This document shows, in pieces, positions 1 to 5,751 of a stretch of 5,751 bases of DNA. The notes under the pieces are model-generated. The model had not been told where the DNA came from. It saw only the letters and a list, made by a program, of their open reading frames with translations, and ran no database searches. Each line of letters begins with the position of its first letter. Position 1 is the first letter of the stretch. Location: contig JAILPF010000560.1 of the NCBI GenBank assembly GCA_024699575.1, positions 1-5,751 on the forward strand. The letters are read 5' to 3'. Made by a program: the position numbers and the translations under genes. The DNA comes from Acetatifactor sp. (GTDB lineage Bacteria; Bacillota; Clostridia; Lachnospirales; Lachnospiraceae).

Positions 1-1
1 T

Positions 2-610
2 AGGGGGGATGTGGCAAAGGGAATGAATGCCCCGGAGAGTAGTTTTGTGGATGTTGCAGTGAACGAGTATGGAATTTATGCAGTGCTGGATCAGGCAAAG
101 GGCAGGATTTTTCTCTATGATTTTGACGGAAATCTGATCAATATCTTTGGACAAAATGGCAACGTTGCAGGACATTTTAAACAGCCCGGTGCGATAGCCT
201 GGGCGGAGGATAAGCTGTTGGTAACGGATAGAACGCTCAACCAGGTGTTTGTATTTGAAATGACGGATTTTGGCAGGGCTGCACTTGGAGCCACCGAGCA
301 CTATTATTATGGTAATTGGGCTCAGTCGGCAGATTATGCCAAGGAAGCACTTCGACTGAATGCAAATTATGATCTGGCATACGTGAATCTTGGAAAATAT
401 TATTTGATGAAGGACGATTACAGCACAGCCATGTATTATTTCAGGTTGGGAAATGACAGGAGCTTTTACTCCAAGGCTTTTAACGGTTATAGAAGCCAGT
501 GGATAGAGTCTCATTTTTCAGTGATTATCACAGTGCTTGGTGTACTGATATTTGCATTAATCTATTCAGAAATGAAATATCACAGGGGAAGGGGGCAGAG
601 TGGATCATGA
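2..610 (+). CDS. NHL-repeat/TPR membrane-anchored protein, C-terminal part (5' truncated by window edge)
   Basis: The frame is open from the first bases, so the true start lies upstream; 202 residues are visible. Numbering from the codon at base 2, residues about 15-50 and 59-91 look like two NHL-type beta-propeller blades: hydrophobic strands, a YDFDGN turn, then FGQNG, HFKQPGAIA and LLVTDRTLNQVFVF. A complete propeller normally has about six blades, so much is missing. Residues about 96-156 form TPR-like helical pairs (GNWAQSADYAKEALRLN followed by AYVNLGKYYLMKDDYSTAMYYF). Residues 172-189 are one hydrophobic membrane helix, followed by a short basic tail (KYHRGRG). The propeller and TPR part probably sits outside the membrane and may bind a partner or glycan; this is inference. 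Its TGA overlaps the ATG of the next gene, so it belongs to the same operon. The function is unknown. GTG at 11 is not a convincing start because it falls inside the repeat domain. Confidence 0.8.
   Translation, partial: RGDVAKGMNAPESSFVDVAVNEYGIYAVLDQAKGRIFLYDFDGNLINIFGQNGNVAGHFKQPGAIAWAEDKLLVTDRTLNQVFVFEMTDFGRAALGATEHYYYGNWAQSADYAKEALRLNANYDLAYVNLGKYYLMKDDYSTAMYYFRLGNDRSFYSKAFNGYRSQWIESHFSVIITVLGVLIFALIYSEMKYHRGRGQSGS
584..595 (+). promoter_or_regulatory. Polypurine ribosome-binding site of the Yip1-DUF5696 gene
   Basis: The purine run AGGGGAAGGGGG lies 11 bases before the ATG at 607 and inside the end of the preceding gene. It supports ATG 607 over the longer in-frame ATG at 499, which would overlap the upstream gene by more than 100 bases. 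Confidence 0.65.
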
Positions 611-3600
611 AAATATTGGTAAAGCATTTATTCTACACAGTTGTTCATCCCTTCGACGGATTCTTTGAAACAAAGCGCCGAAATAAGGGAAGTGTTCTGA
701 TCGCAACAATGGTGTTACTCCTCTATGGAATTATCAATATTGTTCGGACCCAATATACCGGGTTTATCATGAATGAAACGAATCTGTCCCAGATCAATTC
801 CATCAAGATATTTCTCACCGGAATTTTGCCGATTGTCCTGCTTATCGTGAGTAACTTCAGCTGTACCAGTCTGATGAACGGAAACGGAACCCTGAAGGAC
901 ATCTATATTGTTATCTGTTACGCATTGGTTCCCATGATTGCATTTGAACTGGGCTGTGTTCTCCTTAGCAGAGGAATCATTTTAGAGGAGGCACCAATTC
1001 TGATAGCGGTGAACTGGATAGGAAAGCTTTGGTTTGCTTATTTGGTTTTCTGTGGACTGTGTGTAGTACACGAGTATAGTGTTTCCAAAAATATTGTGAC
1101 GATTCTGGCGACCTTCATGGCAGCAATTATCATAATCTTTCTATGTGTTCTTTATTTTACGCTGATGGGGAAGGTAGTCAGTTTTGTTGGCACAGTTGGT
1201 ACAGAAGTTTCGAAAAGATGGGGAGCAAATCGATATGAAATGAGCAATGAGGAGACCTTTGCTCTGGGAAAGGAAATAGGACAGAATGAGGGACGGGTAC
1301 AAATAGGAGAGTCAGAAAATCTTTTGCTATATCTGGAGACCGATAGCCTGAATGTCATTGTAAAGGATAAGGCATCCGGGCTTACGTGGGAGGCTGTCCG
1401 AGCAGATGGAAATGATGAGGACAAATCGCTTGTAGTGATTGAATATTTCGGTGAGGATAATGAGGTAAAAAGGTGGGATTCCTATCATTATGCAGTGAAA
1501 AATGGAACCTACGAAATCCGGGAGCTTGAGAATGGCGCGGAGATTTTGTTGGATATCTCAGAACCGGATTCTTTTCGACTGAATGAATATCTACCGCAAA
1601 AAATATCCATCGAAAAATATGAGAGTAGATTTGTAAGTGGGCTTGAGAATCTGGTAGAGCAGGGGCTGATAAGCGAGGCAGATGCAGCGAAGTATTTGGA
1701 TACACTTTCTATCGTATATGCCAAGGATCCGGAACAAGGATGCTATTATAACAGATTCTCTCAGGCACCTCCGCTCAGTGCGGTAAAACAGTTGATAGAA
1801 ATAGCAAAACGGTTGAACTACACAACAGATCAGTTGATTGAGGACAATGCAGAATTTGATATCGCCGTCAAAATTGAGGAGCCTGCGCATTTTAAGCTGC
1901 CAATCGATGTGTACTTGGAAGATGACTGCTTAAAGGTGGAGGTATCAACAGACCGGGTTGAGAATTTAAATGAGTATTACGCCTTGTCATCCATTCAGCT
2001 TTTTGCTGATTTTGGGGCGTGTAAGGCAGAAGAGGCGAAGGAGGGCTTTCTCTTTATTCCAGATGGAACGGGAGCATTGTTGAAGCTTAATAGCTTTGAT
2101 CCCAATTATGGAAATTACAAGAGAGCGCTGTATGATAACACCTATTTTTCGGATTACTATTATTTAAATGAGTATAATGAAAAGCTTGGAATGCCTGTCT
2201 TTGGTATGATTACAAAAAAAGAGAAAGCATCCGGAGGTTTCTTGTGCATCGTAGAGAGCGGTGATCAGACGGCTTATGTGGGAGCGGCACTTGCTTCTGA
2301 AGCGGATGATACTGGAAACTTGTTTAACAAGGTTTACTCAAGCTTTGATACCAATAAATATCAAAATATCAGCATTCTTGGTCCTTATGATTCCGGAGGG
2401 GGAACCTTTATGGCCTCCACGGGCTTGCTCCATATCCATTATAAGCTTCGATATCAATTCTTCCATGGGGATGTAACTTATTATGATTTTGCGAAGGAAT
2501 ATAAGAGTTACTTGAAGGACAGATTGGAACTTTCCGAATGTGCACCTGCAGAGGAGCCGGCTCTCTTCTTTAATGTAACCGGTACTCTTTCGGTGAAAAA
2601 GCATATTCTGGGTGTACCCTATGAGAAGCAGGTCGCCATGACAGATTTTGAGCAATTGTCAGAGATTGTGAGGGACTTTACAGACTTCGTTCCAATCATA
2701 AATTATCAGGGATTTTTTAATGGTGGTTTGGACCATAGTCTGATGAATGGAAGCGGTTATGACAGAATTCTTGGTTCAAAGAAGGAATTGGAAGAGCTGG
2801 TTGCAGCCATCGGGGAGAAAAACGGAAAGCTGTACCTTGAGACAGATTTTTCCAAGATTTATAAGGCACCGCTCACCTTCAGGGCATCCAAGTATGCCAT
2901 TCATGGACTGGATGACTCTCCGGCACAGATTTATGGTTATGACCTTGCCAGGGGAATTTTAGATGAAAACACTGCAGATTATTATCTGCTCAATCCCATT
3001 TATTTGGGCAATGTGGTTAACGCATTCCAAAAAAAGCCTATAGATTATGCGGGGCTTTCGGTAGAAGGCTTGGCTTCAGACTATTTTGCCAGCTACGGAA
3101 AGGATGAGGTGTTATCTCCCAAAGAGGCACAGTCCTTAATTCATGAGGAGTTGGCAAAGCTTGCAGACAGCAATGAGCTGGTGCTTCAAAATCCATTTAT
3201 GAATGAGATTGGATTCTGTGATCTTGCAAGTGATATTTCGAGAGAAAGCTGTGGATGGGGTGGCATTTATTGTGATATTCCATTTAAACAGCTGGTGCTA
3301 AACGGTCTTTGCCGGTATACTACCACAAGCATTAATGAAAGTGGTAAAGCCGATGCATATTTTCTTCTTCAGGCCTTTGAGCTTGCAAGTATTCCAAAGT
3401 ATTCCATAACGGCAGAAAATTTGGATGTGTTGAAGAACACGGTGCATTCGGATTTCCTCTCCAGAGAGTATAAAACCCTTAAGGAGGATATTGTTGCCCT
3501 GAATGATTCCTACAAGAAGGGGCTTGAGGATATTGGGTCCACCCTGATTACGAATCATGAAATGTTGGAAAAAAATGTTTTTGTAACAAGCTATGAAAAT

Positions 3601-3705
3601 GGTACAAAGGTGATTGTCAATTATAATCATTATCCGGTGGAAACCGCCGTGGGAGAGCTTCCGGCTCTCGGCTATAAAATCATTGGGAAGGGGGAACAAA
3701 AGTGA
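607..3705 (+). CDS. Yip1-like membrane domain fused to a DUF5696-type extracytoplasmic region
   Basis: This 1032-residue protein has two parts. Residues 1-190 resemble bacterial Yip1-family proteins: an N-terminal HPFDGFFETKRR motif, then five hydrophobic segments at about 28-46, 67-84, 99-121, 128-155 and 164-186. With a cytoplasmic N terminus, an odd number of helices puts the rest outside. Residues from about 235 to the end resemble DUF5696 proteins. Recognisable stretches are LYLETDSLNVIVKDKASGLTW (starting at 241, with W261), a helical part (about 340-415) ending LNYTTDQLIEDN, FLFIPDGTGALLKLN (481-495), MPVFGMI (529-535), NYQGFFNGGLDHSL (699-712) and the terminal strands YENGTKVIVNYN (996-1007). 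The last part resembles the end domain of some glycoside hydrolases, but I see no catalytic pair I would defend. No separate signal peptide precedes the DUF5696 part; the last Yip1 helix would serve as its anchor. It is coupled by overlap to both neighbours. The role is unknown; handling of an extracellular carbohydrate for the adjacent transporter is inference. Family recognition is from memory of conserved motifs. Confidence 0.85.
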   Translation: MKILVKHLFYTVVHPFDGFFETKRRNKGSVLIATMVLLLYGIINIVRTQYTGFIMNETNLSQINSIKIFLTGILPIVLLIVSNFSCTSLMNGNGTLKDIYIVICYALVPMIAFELGCVLLSRGIILEEAPILIAVNWIGKLWFAYLVFCGLCVVHEYSVSKNIVTILATFMAAIIIIFLCVLYFTLMGKVVSFVGTVGTEVSKRWGANRYEMSNEETFALGKEIGQNEGRVQIGESENLLLYLETDSLNVIVKDKASGLTWEAVRADGNDEDKSLVVIEYFGEDNEVKRWDSYHYAVKNGTYEIRELENGAEILLDISEPDSFRLNEYLPQKISIEKYESRFVSGLENLVEQGLISEADAAKYLDTLSIVYAKDPEQGCYYNRFSQAPPLSAVKQLIEIAKRLNYTTDQLIEDNAEFDIAVKIEEPAHFKLPIDVYLEDDCLKVEVSTDRVENLNEYYALSSIQLFADFGACKAEEAKEGFLFIPDGTGALLKLNSFDPNYGNYKRALYDNTYFSDYYYLNEYNEKLGMPVFGMITKKEKASGGFLCIVESGDQTAYVGAALASEADDTGNLFNKVYSSFDTNKYQNISILGPYDSGGGTFMASTGLLHIHYKLRYQFFHGDVTYYDFAKEYKSYLKDRLELSECAPAEEPALFFNVTGTLSVKKHILGVPYEKQVAMTDFEQLSEIVRDFTDFVPIINYQGFFNGGLDHSLMNGSGYDRILGSKKELEELVAAIGEKNGKLYLETDFSKIYKAPLTFRASKYAIHGLDDSPAQIYGYDLARGILDENTADYYLLNPIYLGNVVNAFQKKPIDYAGLSVEGLASDYFASYGKDEVLSPKEAQSLIHEELAKLADSNELVLQNPFMNEIGFCDLASDISRESCGWGGIYCDIPFKQLVLNGLCRYTTTSINESGKADAYFLLQAFELASIPKYSITAENLDVLKNTVHSDFLSREYKTLKEDIVALNDSYKKGLEDIGSTLITNHEMLEKNVFVTSYENGTKVIVNYNHYPVETAVGELPALGYKIIGKGEQK
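3685..3694 (+). promoter_or_regulatory. Ribosome-binding site that decides the GTG start of permease 1
   Basis: GGGAAGGGGG ends 7 bases before GTG 3702. The same ten bases occur at 586-595 before the Yip1-DUF5696 gene. The site supports the GTG start, which overlaps the upstream TGA as GTGA. Confidence 0.75.
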
Positions 3706-4607
3706 AAAAATACAAACTGAAATATAAGACCAGGCGCAAAATTGACGGATTCATTTTTGTACTTCCATGGCTGATTGGTTTTATCATGTTTTTCTTTATT
3801 CCGATTAAAAATACGATCTTATATTCCTTAAATGATGTGAGCGTAGGGAAAAACGGTGGTATTGAACTTACTTTTTCCGGTATCAGTAATTATATCAATT
3901 TGTTTACCAGCGAAGTAATGACAGACAGTAAGCCGCTTTCACAGTTGCTTACTACGGAAAATATCAGCATTATCACGAATCTGCCTTTGATTGTGATTTT
4001 TAGCCTGTTTCTGGCGATTATTGCCAATGTGAAGTTCCCGGGAAGAGGAATTGTCAGAGTGATTTTCTTTTTGCCGATTGTGCTGGGACTCTCGCTTATC
4101 ACCAACTGGACCCAGAATAGTACAGGAAAAATGCTGATTGAGTCGGCCGGCGGGGGAATGTTTGGAGCCAAGATGGGAGCCGGAATCCTTTTGCAATATA
4201 CGTTTTTGCCGAAGAGTGTTGTGAATTTTCTTGCGGTTGTCATTGCGGATATCTTCAGGCTTATCACGAAGACGGGTGTTCAGACCATGATATTTTTAGC
4301 CGGTCTGCAGTCAATCAGTCCTGCCCATTATGAGGTGGCGAAGATTGAGGGGGCGAACACCTATGATATTTTCTGGAAGGTGACGATTCCACTCCTTTCC
4401 AATGTAATTGTATTCGCGGTGATCTATACGTTGATAGATCTCTTTCTAAATTCAACGATTGCCGAAGAGGTATACAATTTTGCCTTTAACGAGAGTAAGA
4501 TTGGGATTGGTTCCGCGCTTTCTGTGGTCTACATAGGAAATGTATTGATTTTGTTGTTGGTGGTTTTATTCTTTTTGAAGGTGGTGAAGATTATTGACGA
4601 TAAGTAA
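3702..4607 (+). CDS. Carbohydrate ABC transporter permease, CUT1 family, MalF/UgpA-like subunit
   Basis: This 301-residue integral membrane subunit of a binding-protein-dependent sugar importer would pair with the next gene product to form the channel. A basic N terminus (KKYKLKYKTRRK) leads into the first helix (16-34, FVLPWLIGFIMFFFIP), typical of the first CUT1 permease. Further helices are at about 94-110, 116-135, 172-200, 231-250 and 274-296. The cytoplasmic EAA loop that contacts the ATPase is at 211-230: EVAKIEGANTYDIFWKVTIP, with the conserved G217, A218 and P230. It departs from the usual EAA by having V at position 212. The length is normal for the family. GTG is chosen as start because of the strong ribosome-binding site and the GTGA overlap with the upstream stop. 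No solute-binding protein or ATPase is visible in the window; the ATPase may be a shared MsmK-type protein coded elsewhere. The substrate cannot be inferred. Confidence 0.92.
   Translation: MKKYKLKYKTRRKIDGFIFVLPWLIGFIMFFFIPIKNTILYSLNDVSVGKNGGIELTFSGISNYINLFTSEVMTDSKPLSQLLTTENISIITNLPLIVIFSLFLAIIANVKFPGRGIVRVIFFLPIVLGLSLITNWTQNSTGKMLIESAGGGMFGAKMGAGILLQYTFLPKSVVNFLAVVIADIFRLITKTGVQTMIFLAGLQSISPAHYEVAKIEGANTYDIFWKVTIPLLSNVIVFAVIYTLIDLFLNSTIAEEVYNFAFNESKIGIGSALSVVYIGNVLILLLVVLFFLKVVKIIDDK
4578..4586 (+). promoter_or_regulatory. Ribosome-binding site that decides the TTG start of permease 2
   Basis: AAGGTGGTG matches the consensus AAGGAGGTG at 8 of 9 bases and ends 7 bases before TTG 4594. The next in-frame ATG (4615) has no comparable site, so TTG is preferred. 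The site lies within the coding end of permease 1. Confidence 0.75.
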
Positions 4608-5550
4608 AAAAGCGATGAAGCTGATTTCGACGGTATTTTTTGGAACTCTTGTAATAAGCATCTGTTTTGCTATCTTGTATCCGGTGCTTACGCTGCTTCC
4701 TATGGCTTTCACTGATTTGAGAGAGCTTGGGCGCCCCAACTCCATTTGGCTTCCCAGCGTATTTGGAGTCAACAGCTTTGAGTTCGTCTTTCGCTCTGTG
4801 ATGAGGGGAGATGCCACAATCATGCTCAAGTCTCTGGCTTATGCAGCGTCCATCTGTTTTATCCAGGTATTTATGTCAGCTATGGCTGGTTATGCACTTG
4901 CCAGAGTAAATTTTACGGGAAGAAATCTGATATTTTTCCTAGTCATTTTTACGTTTTTGGTGCCCAGACAGTCCTTGTTGATTACGCAATATCTAAACTT
5001 CAAGCATTTTGATGTGTTTGGACTCTTCCATCTGATTCTGGGGCATGATATCGATTTGATCAATAAACCTGTGACCTTGTATTTGTTAGCTATTTTTGGA
5101 TTCAGTGTTAACCAGAGTCTGTTCGTATTTATCTTTAGGCAATTCTTTTTGGGAATGCCTAAGGAGTTGGAGGAGGCATCCTTAATTGACGGTGCAGGGT
5201 TCTACAGAACTTACTTTAAGATTATGTTTCCCAATGCGCTCCCTACTATATTGACCGTCGGAATCTTATCCTTTGTATGGGCATATGGAGACATCTACTA
5301 TACCAATTATTTTAATACGGATGGGCCCTATTTTGGTGTCATTATAGATAAGACCTTTAAGGATGCCAACAACTGGTACATTAACAATCAGGCAAGACAG
5401 TGGTTTGATACGGCGACTACCAACAATCTGGCCTTTGAAGCTTTGAAGCAGTCATCTATTCTTACCTTTTTAGTACCGTTGTTAATCATTTACTTCTTTG
5501 TACAACGGAAAATCATTGAGAACCTTGATAGAGCCGGAATTGTCGGATAG
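4594..5550 (+). CDS. Carbohydrate ABC transporter permease, CUT1 family, MalG/UgpE-like subunit
   Basis: This 318-residue partner permease completes the channel. Helices lie at about 12-36, 77-104, 110-131, 160-186, 214-237 and 288-305. Family hallmarks are MSAMAGYALARVNFTGRN (94-111), the PRQSLLITQYL segment (124-134), and a textbook EAA loop at 194-213, EASLIDGAGFYRTYFKIMFP, with D199, G200, A201 and P213. The C terminus (FVQRKIIENLDRAGIVG) keeps the Q and closing G-x-x-G style of the family. The protein is somewhat longer than the usual 270-290 residues. Extra length sits near 135-160 and in the stretch between the last two helices (about 238-287). The start is TTG 4594, overlapping the end of permease 1 by 14 bases, set by the site at 4578-4586. 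It is the last gene of the operon; no ATPase gene follows. Confidence 0.92.
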   Translation: MTISKKAMKLISTVFFGTLVISICFAILYPVLTLLPMAFTDLRELGRPNSIWLPSVFGVNSFEFVFRSVMRGDATIMLKSLAYAASICFIQVFMSAMAGYALARVNFTGRNLIFFLVIFTFLVPRQSLLITQYLNFKHFDVFGLFHLILGHDIDLINKPVTLYLLAIFGFSVNQSLFVFIFRQFFLGMPKELEEASLIDGAGFYRTYFKIMFPNALPTILTVGILSFVWAYGDIYYTNYFNTDGPYFGVIIDKTFKDANNWYINNQARQWFDTATTNNLAFEALKQSSILTFLVPLLIIYFFVQRKIIENLDRAGIVG

Positions 5551-5570
5551 TCTAATCCAGAAGCAGTCAG

Positions 5571-5578
5571 CATAGAAT
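5571..5578 (+). promoter_or_regulatory. Possible sigma-E-like -10 element for spmA
   Basis: CATAGAAT differs at one position from the sigma-E -10 consensus CATACAAT known from Bacillus. The -35 region around 5550-5557 is a poor match. RNA would start near 5585, about 20 bases before the spmA ATG and inside the hairpin loop. The inner TAGAAT (5573-5578) also resembles a sigma-A -10, but its -35 at 17-base spacing is poor. The call rests mainly on one short motif and on spmA belonging to a sigma-E operon in Bacillus subtilis. Confidence 0.3.
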
Positions 5579-5593
5579 ATTCTAAGACAAGTC

Positions 5594-5597
5594 GGAG
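5594..5597 (+). promoter_or_regulatory. Ribosome-binding site of spmA
   Basis: GGAG lies 9 bases before ATG 5607. An in-frame TAA at 5583-5585 and the lack of any start codon between it and 5607 leave ATG 5607 as the only upstream-supported start. Confidence 0.7.
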
Positions 5598-5606
5598 TAC
5601 AAAACT

Positions 5607-5751
5607 ATGCTGAATGCTATCTGGTCCGGTATGCTTCTGCTCGGAATCCTATATGCGACTTTTACAGGACAGCTGCCCGCTGTAACAAATGCAGCACTTC
5701 AAAGCGCCGGTGATGCAATTTCACTCTGCATCACCATGGCAGGAGTGATGA
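5607..5751 (+). CDS. spmA: Spore maturation protein A, N-terminal part (3' truncated by window edge)
   Basis: Forty-eight codons are visible. The protein begins MLNAIWSGMLLLGILYATFTG and continues with NAALQSAGDAISLCITMAGVM. This is the characteristic SpmA start: an M-x-N-x-I-W opening, a first membrane helix (about 4-20), a short TGQLPAVTNAAL loop, and an amphipathic helix with A-x-x-L leading to the next membrane segment. In Bacillus subtilis SpmA is a membrane protein of about 200 residues with a nucleoside-recognition (Gate) domain. It acts with SpmB in spore core dehydration and heat resistance, and its operon is transcribed in the mother cell by sigma-E. Here it follows the sugar operon after only 56 bases, with no visible terminator, and its start lies in a large inverted repeat. 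spmB would be expected just beyond the right edge. Confidence 0.9.
   Translation, partial: MLNAIWSGMLLLGILYATFTGQLPAVTNAALQSAGDAISLCITMAGVM

Larger units (their letters stand above)
5557..5624 (+). promoter_or_regulatory. Large inverted repeat enclosing the spmA ribosome-binding site and start codon
   Basis: Bases 5557-5575 pair with 5605-5624: 18 Watson-Crick pairs, one G/A mismatch (5566/5614) and one bulged A (5619), around a 29-base loop (5576-5604). The loop holds GGAG; the right arm holds the spmA ATG and codons 1-6. There is no T run after the stem, so it does not look like an intrinsic terminator. In RNA it would be expected to hide the start codon. The pairing is read directly from the sequence; the regulatory role is inference. 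Confidence 0.6.

Noticed and set aside
11..13. GTG 11 as the true start of the first gene
   Set aside because: The purine run before it is too close for a ribosome-binding site, the frame is open to the window edge, and a two-blade propeller is incomplete.
499..606. Longer N terminus for the Yip1-DUF5696 protein starting at ATG 499
   Set aside because: It would overlap the preceding gene by over 100 bases, has no good ribosome-binding site, and its extra 36 residues do not fit a Yip1 start. ATG 607 has an ATGA overlap and a polypurine site.
1152..1890. Cluster of overlapping minus-strand frames opposite the domain junction
   Set aside because: They overlap each other and the real gene, with cysteine-, serine- and proline-rich products typical of antisense shadows. 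They do not indicate a broken gene in the fusion region.
3298..3699. Minus-strand reading frame of 133 codons
   Set aside because: It lies opposite a well-recognised DUF5696 coding region, has no family resemblance and no supporting ribosome-binding site or neighbour.
3890..4267. Minus-strand reading frame of 125 codons opposite permease 1
   Set aside because: The plus-strand permease is clear, and the antisense product has no recognisable features; it is a shadow of codon bias.
4615..4617. ATG 4615 as start of permease 2
   Set aside because: It lacks a ribosome-binding site, whereas TTG 4594 has a near-consensus one at correct spacing.
5525..5556. Sigma-A promoter with TTGATA (5525-5530) and a -10 near 5548-5556
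   Set aside because: TAGTCT at the right spacing is a poor -10, and TCTAAT needs a 20-base spacer. It is too weak to list as a feature.
5557..5624. The inverted repeat as an intrinsic transcription terminator of the sugar operon
   Set aside because: The loop is long, the stem is not GC-rich, there is no T run after it, and the right arm lies inside the spmA coding sequence.

Overview
The window looks like chromosomal DNA of a spore-forming, low-to-mid GC Firmicute, most likely a Clostridia/Lachnospiraceae-type gut or rumen bacterium. The evidence is strong polypurine Shine-Dalgarno sites, ATG/GTG/TTG starts, tight gene packing, CUT1-type sugar permeases, a DUF5696 protein and the start of the sporulation gene spmA. 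The assignment rests on recognised protein families and style only; no search was run.

Layout, all on the + strand: (1) 2-610, the C-terminal part of a protein with NHL-type beta-propeller blades, TPR-like helices and one C-terminal membrane helix, cut by the left edge. (2) 607-3705, a 1032-residue protein with an N-terminal Yip1-like five-helix membrane domain and a long extracytoplasmic DUF5696-type region. (3) 3702-4607 and (4) 4594-5550, the two permease subunits of a CUT1-type carbohydrate ABC transporter. (5) A 56-base gap holding a large inverted repeat. (6) 5607-5751, the first 48 codons of spmA, cut by the right edge.

Genes 1-4 are one operon by every visible sign: each start overlaps the previous stop (ATGA, GTGA, then a 14-base overlap), so translation is probably coupled. 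The likely joint product is an envelope assembly for uptake of an unknown carbohydrate. The permeases form the channel, the Yip1-DUF5696 protein presents a large folded domain outside the membrane, and the NHL/TPR protein offers a second extracytoplasmic binding surface. The solute-binding protein and the ATPase are not in the window. No substrate can be read from the sequence.

The most unusual signal is between the operon and spmA. Bases 5557-5575 are almost perfectly complementary to 5605-5624, which contain the spmA start codon and its first six codons, with the spmA ribosome-binding site in the loop. No terminator is visible there. A sigma-E-like -10 motif (5571-5578) lies at the inner end of the left arm, so an RNA started from it would lack that arm. 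This suggests a device that silences spmA on read-through RNA from the sugar operon but leaves it translatable from its own sporulation promoter. This is inference from sequence only.
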